From assembly GCF_037975245.1 (NCBI RefSeq), contig NC_092569.1, positions 32,254,668 to 32,318,667 of the forward strand: DNA of 64,000 nt, read 5' to 3'. The position numbers and the translations under genes are program-made. The notes beneath the pieces were generated by a model. It was not told the DNA's origin. It did not search any database and worked only from the letters and a program-made list of their open reading frames with translations. This DNA comes from Apostichopus japonicus (taxonomy: Eukaryota > Echinodermata > Holothuroidea > Aspidochirotida > Stichopodidae). This document shows positions 25,901 through 37,900 of this stretch, piece after piece (the first letter of the stretch is position 1; each line of letters opens with the position of its first letter).

Positions 25901-28900
25901 TCAAAATATGTTGACATCTCACTAGAATTAAAGGAGTTAACGGTATAGGAAGAGCCGACATAGTATAAACAATACAAAGATAGCATCAAGAAAGACAATG
26001 ATAATAATAATAAGAAGAACTAAAAGTAAAAATAACTTCCATTCAAAAGAACATTGTAACCAGATACAGATCTTAAAACCATTATCAACACTTCTCTGAT
26101 TGAAGCGTTCACTAAGTATTTTCGATCTTTTTTGAAATAAAATGGCAAACCTTTCATCATCTGATGGAACCCTAGCTTTAATCTTATAAAGCTATAAAGC
26201 TTTCAAGTTTGTTAAGGTTTTCATGAAAACACGATACGCATATTTTGTAACAATAATCAAAATGGAGATGAAATGTGAGTGATTGCTGTGATTCTAGGAG
26301 TATTTCTAACAGTATTACATATATTATCAGCATCTTGGCCTATTTCAGTATATGCTATAACAGTTGTATTTTTCTCCAATCAATTTTAAGTTAGTTGGCT
26401 ACTTTTCATGAGCACATACCACTGGATAAACGATACTATAAATCAACAGTGGTGGATAAAATCAATGTATAATTGTTTCGTTAATTTTACTTGTTGTTGT
26501 AAGATGAGATTGTTCCGGGGTAGTTAACGCTTCTGTGGTTTCTGGTTTTGGTGCTAGATAAGGATGAAAAAAAAACATCTTCGAATATCAATCAAACAAA
26601 TTATTACTCGGCTCGCGTTTGGAACGCGCCTACAATATTTAGTTAATATGTAAGCATGAAAGAATTGTCTTTAGGTTCGACAAAAATAAAAATGTCAACA
26701 TAATACAAGGAATGCCGGTTAAAAAAAAACATTAATCAAGATATACAAACAAAAACATATGTAGTTAAAATCAAGAACTATCTGCAAGTGCCAAACACAT
26801 CAAATATTAATTGGAAGAAATATAAAATAGGGGAAGAGCTAGATGTTTTAAAAGAAAGCAAATTCCACCTCCCCCTCCTATAAAAAGGCAAGATAACGAA
26901 TTTAATAGAATATATATATATCTGGTTGAACTTAATGGAGTCGATACAGGCCCGTAGCAAGGAATTCTTAGTTGGAGGGCAACAGCATTTGAAGGAGGGG
27001 CATCAACAAATAAAAAAGGGGCGTCATATTTGCTTCCTATAACGTGCGACGATTTGTATACATAATGATGGCACCATACATGACAGAGGTAAGAGATTTT
27101 TAAACCATTAAGAAGCCTTTTATTTATGATTTAGGGATTCCTCTAGTATTTTCTATCTTAGGTTTTGCAATAAGTCCACGCATCTGTCTTCATATTCTGC
27201 ATTCAAATCGTTCTATTGGCAAACTTGTGACAGCTTTTGAATTATGGTATATATCTATATTTATCTATATATATATTTTCATTTTGAAAATATTACGTCC
27301 ATAATTTGTTAGATTAACCTGTGAAAGGTCAAATGTTTCCATTCAAATATAGTATTATAGTAAAATAACTTTACATTAATAAAATTAATCAGTATTTATA
27401 AGTTGATTTTAATATAAAATTTCCTGGTGCTAATTTTTTAGTAAGATTCCTAAATATTGTAGATCATCTGTTTGACAAACCAAAATGATAATCAATTGTT
27501 TTGATTTGCTTAAACTTATTTACCTCAGTTGGATTAAATCGGTACAAATATTTCTTTATTGGAACAAAGGGATTAATTATATATTCGATTTATTGTACAG
27601 ACATTCATGTCAAACAGTAGCTCCGATAAGAACGGGACAGCAGAAACACATAAGATATGAGAGACGAATGTATGTATGTATTTTAAATCCTCCTGCAAGC
27701 AGGAACCCGCAAAGAACCTTCATTGGCTTATCAAAGATGCAAGCTGACCGAAGTCAGTCTCTTACATTCATATTTAACGTCCATGATTATTGAACAATAC
27801 AACTTCAGAACAATACAACGACAATAATAAATCAATCAAAATATGTTGACATCTCACTAGAATTAAAGGAGTTAACGGTATAGGAAGAGCCGACATAGTA
27901 TAAACAATACAAAGATAACATCAAAATAGACAATGATAATAATAATAAGAAGAACTAAAAGTAAAAATAACTTCCATTCAAAAGAACATTGTAACCAGAT
28001 ACAGATCTTAAAACCATTATCAACACTTCTCTGATTGAAGCGTTCACTAAGTATTTTCGATCTTTTTTGAAATAAAATGCCAAACCTTTCATCATCTGAT
28101 GGAACCCTAGCTTTAATCTTATAAAGCTATAAAGCTTTCAAGTTTATTAAGGTTTTCATGAAAACACGATACGCATATTTTGTAACAATAATCAAAATGG
28201 AGATGAAATGTGAGTGATTGCTGTGATTCTAGGAGTATTTCTAACAGTATTACATATATTATCAGCCTCTTGGCTTATTTCAGTATATGCTATAACAGTT
28301 GTATTTTTCTCCAATCAATTTTAAGTTAGTTGGCTACTTTTCATATGCACATACCACTGGATAAACGATATTATAAATCAACAGTGGTGGATAAAATCAA
28401 TGTATAATTGTTTCGTTATTTTTACTTGTTGTTGTAAGATGAGATTGTTCCGGGGTAGTTAACGCTTCTGTGGTTTCTGGTTTTGGTGCTAGATAAGGAT
28501 GGAAAAAAAACATCTTCGAATATCAATCAAACAAATTATTACTCGGCTCGAGTTTGGAACGCGCCTACAATATTTAGTTAATATGTAAGCATGAAAGAAT
28601 TGTCTTTAGGTTCGACAAAAATAAAAATGTCAACATAATACAAGGAATGCCGGTAAAAAAAAACATTAATCAAGATATACAAACAAAAACATATGTAGTT
28701 AAAATCAAGAACTATCTGCAAGTGCCAAACACATCAAATATTAATTGGAAGAAATATAAAATAGGGGAAGAGCTAGATGTTTTAAAAGAAAGCAAATTCC
28801 ACCTCCCCCTCCTATAAAAAAGGCAAGATAACGAATGTAATGTGTTATACATCTGGGTGAACTTAATGGAGTCGATACAGGCCCGTAGCAAGGAATTCTT

Positions 28901-31900
28901 AGTTGGAGGGCAACAGCATTTGAAGGAGGGGCATCAACAAATAAAAAAAGGGCGTCATATTTGCTTCCTATAACGTGCGACGATTTGTATACATAATGAT
29001 GGCACCATACATGACAGAGGTAAGAGATTTTTAAACCATTAAGAAGCCTTTTATTTATGATTTAGGGATTCCTCTAGTATTTTCTATCTTAGGTTTTGCA
29101 ATAAGTCCACGCATCTGTCTTCATATTCTGCATTCAAATCGTTCTATTGGCAAACTTGTGACAGCTTTTGAATTATGGTATATATCTATATTTATCTATA
29201 TATATATTTTCATTTTGAAAATATTACGTCCATAATTTGTTAGATTAACCTGTAAAAGGTCAAATGTTTCCATTCAAATATAGTATTATAGTAAAATAAC
29301 TTTACATTAATAAAATTAATCAGTATTTATAAGTTGATTTTAATATAAAATTTCCTGATGCTAATTTTTTAGTAAGATTCCTAAATATTGTAGATCATCT
29401 GTTTGACAAACCAAAATGATAATCAATTGTTTTGATTTGCTTAAACTTATTTACCTCAGTTGGATTAAATCGGTACAAATATTTCTTTATTGGAACAAAG
29501 GGATTAATTATATATTCGATTTATTGTACAGACATTCATTCACCCTATAAGGGTAGTTTTATGGTCAAATGTACAATCTTATGTAAATTAAACTTTAAGA
29601 AGGAATTGAATGTTAATTCAACAACATCCACTAATCTGATTTTACAGCTTGATACAACTTGTATAGTGACAACAAATAGGAATTATATTTCTGTACTTTC
29701 CACAAGGCTATCATTAATATAAATGAGAAAAACATATCAGTAATAATACATATTGTACCTTCGTAGCAAGAACCTCCCACGCCAGGAAACTTCTCCGCGA
29801 ATTTACACAGCTCTACAAAGTAAAGAGAATTACATTACTTGATATATATATATATATAAACTGTGTTGATTTAGTGAAGCTGCTGCGAATTTTTTTTAAT
29901 CGAGATGTGAAAACAAAACGAGTTGGAACAAGTTTATTACTTTACTAAAAATATTTCCAATATTAATCGTCTAGTGGATTCAACTATAGTCTATTAGCTT
30001 TCAAATATGAGAAATTTATTATATTTGCCTATAACAAGTAAAGTTTTCTTGGATTGAAATGTAACCAATTAGTAGGAGGACGTGGCACGTGACTTTAGTT
30101 CGGCACTGAATTCACGACAAGCAAATCAGTAGTATTTTAAGACGAAAATCTAGAGATTATTTGTCGCCGTAGAGTGGTTTCAATTATGACGTACTCATAA
30201 ATCTTAACTGGCAAATCTGTACTCATTTTTATGATACTTTTACAACAGATAAACCATTGACTTTCAATAGATGTACCATGGTTAATATTACAACTTTATT
30301 TCCAGTTAAGGCATGGACTTTAGGTATCAGATTATTAAAGCTGTAGGCCACATGTGCCCTGGTGGCCAAGCAGTAATCAACGAACTTCAGCCTAATGATG
30401 ATCGTAAGTACACGAAGCATTTATGCTAGCCTAAGACACTTCTAGACTGAAGTTGGAACTAAGTCAATTTGTTTCTTTGAATTCCTGTGCCAAAAAAATA
30501 AAGATTAGGTGTTTCATCTAATCTTATTAACTGACCCCCTAAAATGCGCAAGCGGCATATCAAATTCCATCAAATTCCCGCAACACACACGCACATAGGA
30601 AGCAATTTGGTCCCCTTAGTCTGGTCCCCAATGTGCACTATCATCTTTTTACAACAATGAATAATTATGGTCTATAAGCAAAAATATAGGTCCAAAGCGT
30701 TTCATTGTTTCAATTCACCCAAATTTTGAGGAGTTTGTATGAATTCTGATTTTCTTCGACTTTCACCCGTATCAAGATATCGTCATATTGCTCACAAAAT
30801 GCTCTTTCCATGGGTCAATGCTAAATAACTGACAAATCTCTCCTCTTTAGGAGACAAGAAGGTCAACGAAAAGGTTAGTGTACATGAAATGTTTTCAATA
30901 CGGTGATGTTGAATTGACAAGAAAAGAATAATGCACTTCAATAAAAACCGAATCCCAAATGGTAGGAGAACGGAGCTGAATATAGGAACCGTCCCGTTTG
31001 TATTGTGTATCATTACCACGTTGGATCCCTTTTGTAAACAAATCCCCACCCCTTCCCTCAAATGAATTGAAGTTTTAACAAAGCTACTGTAGTTAGTTTT
31101 ATTTTGATAAACCAAATCTTACAAATTATTGCCAAATGTTTTAACTTTGGGTATTGCCTAGCATTTGTAAGTTTACCCGATGCTAGTTGTCAACTTATAA
31201 TGTAATGACTGGACCGATTCTGTTTGTCTAACCAATCATCCATGAAACATCCATGAAATTTTGAAATAATCGTATACACTGTTAATCTAAGTTAGTCAAA
31301 TTGACTAATTAAAATTAGTCCTGCACAGTGCTTCGTACGCCTAATTAAAATTAGTCAAAGGACTAACCAGCAAAGATTAGTCGTATGACTAATTAGCTAA
31401 ACTAGTCAAGTGACTAATATATCATAGTCATATGACCATTCATTTAGTGTGGTGACTTCCAAAATTAGTCCTGCACAGCACTTGACCTGTTATTCATTAG
31501 TCATCAGACTAATGCGCCATCCATCACGATTTTGATTTCACTTTAGCGGATGTTTTGGGCCTCCAGTTTGTGTGGAGATCTTCGTGTGCATAAAATCTGT
31601 AAGTTTCACTCAGGGTTCCTGCTGGCTGTTGCTAATACAATCCGACCCCCCCCCCCCCCGCCTCCCAGAAAAAACAAAAACAAATTGGGCAATCTTGTGG
31701 GGTAAATGAAGGAAATCCTATTGCAAGGTTGAAAAGGTATGTTTGAATAAAAAATACAGAAATCATGGCTTTATTTTACCAGACTCATTTATTGCTATAA
31801 CATATCTTGAAAAGCATACATGAAAAGCCTCAATAGGAGTGTTACAGCTAGAATGGGGTGATATTTCTCCCATGGTTCAATCATTAAAAAAAACTTTGTC

Positions 31901-34900
31901 AGATTAAGCCAATATTTTCAGATAACTGTTTCAAGGGATGCAAATATTATAAACAAGTTGGTCCCAAATGGCTGTCCCAATCACCAAATTGTGTCAGAGG
32001 ATTGAAAATACAATATATTGATTTAAAAATTATACAGCAGTATGTCCACTCATACATAAAGGACAAATACAGTTTAATAAGAACTGAAAAGTCAAAGTTC
32101 TATTAAAAACATGTCATGTCATGACTCAATTCCTTGCTTTAAAATGTACTGCTACACAACAAGTGTGAAGTTGACCAGAAAATACTGGATGATTTTCTGG
32201 ATGAAGACCATGGTCTTCTTACAAACAGTGGGATAAGCCAAGTTGAAAACATAGTATGATGCTATGTATGCTATGAATGCTGACAGAGCTGAAATCAACC
32301 AACTGCTAGAGCCAACTTCTTCGCCCATCAAATATTGTAAAGTGGGTTTATTCTGCACAAGTGGGACCATTTCCCTTGATGTAGAGGGCTATATATTTAA
32401 ATCTTATTATGAATTACATTTTAAGTATCAACTAGTTTAAAAGTATGATAATTTCGTTTTAACAGCAGACAAACGACAACGGTCAGAGGTCTAATATTCT
32501 TGTTTTTACACCTAGAGGTTTTGATTAACCCTCTCCAACACACTTAAAATGGAAAGGTCTAACTTAAAATTGTCATTAATGCTGAAGATGATTTTCTGAA
32601 TGAATACCATGGTCTTCTTTCAAATAGTGGGGTAAGCTAAGTCGAAAACGTAAAACGATGCAATGTATGAAGACAAATCCGCAATCAGCAGACTGCAAGA
32701 TCCAACTTCTTCCCCATCAACAAATATTGTAAAGCAGGTTGATTCTCCATAAGTGGCACCATTTCCCCTGATGTAGCTAGAGGCTTGGGGGTCTTCATTC
32801 TATAAGCAAGAAAATACACCATAATATTTTACATGGTATGGTATGGTACAGGTGATTATTGGTATCAATGTGGCTTTTAGTCACCCTACTTGAACCTGAA
32901 AAAAATTTGGTTTTCTACACCACTTTTTTAAATTCCCATTCAAGTGTGATTTTAAGCAAAATGGCTGTTGTCTAGCTGCATTCAGTTTCACGACAAGTAA
33001 AATAAATCCCAACCAATCAAGCTGCACTTAAGTTTGGAAAATTTGTTTTCTCTGTTAAAAATTAGTTCTAACACTAACCCTGGACAATTCAAAAGTAACA
33101 ATAAAATCACAAAACAATCTGCCAAAACCATACACGCCACACATATATTGATAAGAAATTTATAATACTAATGTGTTTAGATTATGAACAGTTTTACAGG
33201 TCATATTTTTTGCACAGCTGTTCCTTATGCGTCAAAGGTATGGTCACATGGCCTACATTTTCAGAGACCAACTCTTCACCTTCAGCTAGTGCCAACTGTT
33301 GTTTCCAAATACTATGAAAATACATTTGCTTTCAAGATGAAATTCAAACTGGCTATTAATTTTGGTTTAACACCCATCACATTACTTCTCATGAGATTTA
33401 CAAGCGTTTTGTAGGAAATTCATTGCTGTCCCTGTACACTCATGAAAATTAATCTGAACAAATTAAAATGGCAAATGTTTATACCAACACCACCATGATA
33501 AGTTTAACTGGAATTGACCATATATATCACTAATAAAAACATTAGGAGCTATCTACAGATCATAAAGGCATCCACATATATTCTTTTGGTAAAAGATGTA
33601 CAAACAGGGATGCCTACATGGGAATAGGGCAGGGGACAAATCCCCACAAAAGGGGCACTTTGTGTTGAAAAAGGGCACACAATGGCGAATACAACAAGAA
33701 CCTCATACAGTTCCCCAGCACCCCACCCCACTGAATGGCGGACTTAACATGGCTGGCAGAAGTTTCCCCCACACTACATGCCCTTGATCCTAGAGACTTG
33801 TTTTTCAAAATTTCGATTTTTTGGTACTTGACCCTTTTTTGGCTTTTGAGGTTACATCAGAATTTCAAGCAAACTTTGTTGGATTTTATGCCAATTTTGT
33901 CTAATTTTCATTCATATTTTGTCAAAAAACTGCCATTGTTCCCAAGTGAAATATATATATATATCCAACACTGTAAAGGGGAACTTTTTCCCCTTTGTCC
34001 GGACTGCCCTTGTGTGGTGGAGGGCAGTATTCAATATCCCCCCCCCCCCCAATAAAAAAGTGTCATTTTCTGAAAAAAAGATTAGCTCTTTCGAATGACA
34101 CCAACAGTCCTGTAATAGCGAATTGGTAAAGTCTAGTTTTAATTTTTTGAAAAGTGCACTTGCAAATCAATTATGACAAGATCCCATGGGACTTGAAGGG
34201 TTAATATGTCCTTACACTTTCATCAGCAAATAGCAGGAAGCTTTTTATTTTCTCCTTCAACAGCAATGGAATACCAAGCACAGCAGCAACAGCAGTGGCA
34301 TCTGTTGACAAAATAAATAAGAATTATAATTAGATGTGTACAATGACAATGATACCCATATAAAGTCGGTTACTTCTCTTATACATTGAAATTTTAATGT
34401 TTCTGAATAACGCTTTGTCTTTATTGTTCTGCAGCACCTTGTGTTCTTGTTAAATCGGACAAACCTCAGGATAGCCGCTTCGTGGACTTCATATGAATTC
34501 ATAACATGGCTCCTTCTCACCAGGACTTTATTGCAATTCATAACAATGTGACTATTATAAACCTTGTCAGAGCTCTGCTGATATAACCTGTACAAAATGA
34601 CAGCAAAGTAGTCTCCCTTCATTGATCAGGATTCCTTTTTAGTACTGACCCGGGAAGCACCACACAAGCAATCATAAACATGTGTGTCATAAACATGACA
34701 GGCAAAATGTCTGCTTCAATTATTTAGGATCCACTATTTGATGCTTGCTTTCGTGCTGATGAACCCATCTGAGTGAAATTGCATGGTAGTATGGTACTGT
34801 TGAAAACAAGTACTAGTTGTACTGACAAAAATGGCACCCGATAATACAGTGTTTTCACAGAAATACTTGGGTTCCCAAAAAAAGATAAATAAGCAACATA

Positions 34901-37900
34901 CTTTATTTTGTCTTCAGAACTATGTGATATAGGGTATGTGTAATACATGCTATCACCAGTTACACTATTTCATAAGTATAGCCACTGATGGTACTTCGGT
35001 CCTTTCATTTTTGTGGTATCGTACCTTGCTTGAACTGGTAATTACCAATATTTTTTTCAAATACTGGTTTACTGTGCAACATTTCATCTAAGGTTAAGTC
35101 CCTCCTCTAATTCCATGTTACCTGAATCTTTAAACCATTCCCGACTTGGGCTCTATTAAATCAAAGAGATAAGTCATTCAACACTTCCTCACTGAATATT
35201 AATAAATAACCAAATAATGGAATGTACCCTTCTTACTTTGCTCATCTCGTTGCCCTTGCATCTCATCAACTGCCCAGGAAAAGACCTCATCCTTTCTCTT
35301 CATCGACTGGCACACCTTAAGTAGTACAGATCTGCCATACTTCATAAGACCTTCCTACAACCATGGAGCTATAAACAAATCATGGATGCCCTCTTCTTTG
35401 CATACCTGTTGGAAATAAATATACAGAAATATCAATTTCAGGGTTTGACAAATAAACCTACTTGCACACCATTCACTGATATTTACATTATTGGTTGTGA
35501 GGGAAAAAATCAAGTTGAATATAAAGGTTACTTCTAGTGGGTGTTAGTGCAGGAGCAGCTAAAATTTCAATATTTCTGGGGTGTCACAGGCTGAGTGCTA
35601 AATTGCCAATGCTGTTCAGTCATGTAATTTCTCCTTATTTGAAGCCATTACATCATTGACATTTCCCCACAATATCATGAAGGCAGAAACAGTCATTACT
35701 GTGGCACTCAACATGATCACACCCAACAGCATTCTGAAAAATCACTAACAAATTCAAATTTATCAGGAAGTGTTTAGGAATTCTTCACTCTTGACATCAC
35801 TAGAGATCTTAATTGGCATAAAAAGTGCAATTGCCAAAAAAAGTATAAAGAGCATAGTTGACCCAAAAAAGTATAATACTTTAAAAGAATTTAAATTTTG
35901 GATAACAAATATAGGGCTCAGTATGGTTTCTGCCTAGTAGGAACAACCTGCCATTGACCATAGTGCCCTTGATTTTCAAATGTGTTAATGGGATTGATGA
36001 ATTCACTTTTTGTTTCTTACATACACCAACAGAATGAGACTAATCCAAATATCGATGGATACAATTCGCATTGGTTAATTGAATTTCACTCGAAACTGTA
36101 GAAATCTGGCATTTTTTAATGAAATATAGTCCAATTTTATCTCCCTCAAAACATTAATACAATTGCCTTATACACTAAAATCCGCCACTACCAAATGTCC
36201 GAGAGTCAATACTATATATAATTCTTGCAAATCTTCCTCGTTATCAAACCTCATAAATAAAATTTCTTAGTCACTTATCAATGATTGTGACAATGGGCTA
36301 CTCGAAAGTCTGATAAAAACAGCACATAAGTATAGCCTTTACCTGTGCCTTGTACATTGTTAGCCTTGTTCAACGAGTGGTACGCAACTACAATTGAAAA
36401 TGGGAATTAGCCATTTGCATTAAAAATATGCCCCCAAGAACTACAGAAAACCCATGTTGACATACCAAAAGTCAAACAAAACAATTAAGCTACGCCACAT
36501 GTACATATATGCTAACTACAAAGACCATTGACCGTAACGTTAATATCTGCATAATAGTAGTACAGCCCTCTAAACCATGGATAATTTTAGTGCCAGCCTA
36601 CTGCGTCACAGGTTCAGCGAATAAACATATGGTTAGGCTTGATTTCCACCATTGACTTAGTGTGTTGTTAGGCTGCCATAGGGTTAGAGATATAAGTGAC
36701 TATTCGGTGAAAATTTTATGCAAGCTTATTTGCGAAACAGTTTCAGTTCAATTCACCACATCGTATTGCAGTGTATGAAGCAGAGGACCTTCAAGCTGCT
36801 GTATAGCTCAGCCCCGGTATGATCATGACACGTGTACTGGACAAACTTTTCCAGAAACGTTATTGTAATACACCCTTTCGAGAAAACTTGACCAAATGCT
36901 GTAAACCCCCAATCCAGTGATACATGATATGAAAAGGGATGTTTACCATCTAGCTGGCTTAAAAAAAAGTACAGATCCGCTGGAGTGCGAAAATTGCCCT
37001 ACAGCAAACCGATTTTTTTCCACCTAGCTAGGGAGTTTAGGTCCTGTTCTCCACAAGTAGGATTATAGCCTTCCTGTATGTTAGGCTCTGGTTCACGCTA
37101 ATGTGCACGTGTACAAGAAGTTAGATTGTGATTTGGTTTCAGTTTTTTTAGATTTTTAAATCTCAAACATTCAGGAAAATTGTCCTTGCAAAACATGATT
37201 CTTGTACAATTGCAAGTAAAACACGATTAAGGATGGAAATATGAACGCAAGTAACACTTTTATTCACAAATAGTTACGTTTTAAGTAGTTTTTTTTATGT
37301 GAAATTAGTGCCGGTCGGAAGCAGTGTTTTTCATCCAGAGTGGTGGGCGAAAATCCTCCGTGCTGGTCGGGCCCGCCCAGTGCCGACCACCGTAGTTATA
37401 ACGCTGTTCACCGTTACTTTCAGTCTGACAATTTCATCGATTTGAACAGTAAATAAGCTAAGCCCTACTCAGGTTAACATTTAATGGTTCTGAGAATGAA
37501 CTTTACAAAAATAAACAAAGATAAATTGTGTGCACATCATAGCCTATTGAATCACGTTAGGCCTATGAGTATGAGGTATCCTGCACATATCATGCATATG
37601 GCATAACGTTAGGCTAGAACGACGAACGTTCGTTGTTGCTAAGCAGAACTAAAACTGGTAATTTACTTGTCATCAATTTAACTATCTATTCTAAAAATAC
37701 TAAATAAAGAATAACTTGCAATTAAATCACAATTTAGTAAAGTTATAAGATACACCCACCTTGCGATTGCAGACATTTTCTCGGCTCCAGAATTTCTTAC
37801 TGCAGTATCAAATATGGCGTCGGAATCATCGAGAGCAACAGGCCTGGCGCTTGCAGAGTGCGCACGCGCGGCTACGTATATCTGACGTCATTTGTGAATT

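Larger units (their letters stand above)
25430..27364. repeat. Tandem segmental duplication, copy 1 (about 1.93 kb)
   Basis: It aligns almost base for base with 27365-29296 at an offset of about 1930-1935. Divergence is concentrated in the first 240 bases. It includes one linker exon, a SINE body and a block beginning GGCCCGTAGCAAGG. Boundaries are approximate (within about 10 bp). Confidence 0.93.
27365..29296. repeat. Tandem segmental duplication, copy 2
   Basis: The second full copy of the 1.93-kb unit, with small indels and substitutions relative to copy 1. It contains its own linker exon and SINE body. Confidence 0.93.

Noticed and set aside
34257-34622. 121-aa minus-strand frame inside the 7.1-kb element
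   Set aside because: It overlaps a splice-supported exon (34216-34301) in a different frame and shows no family features.
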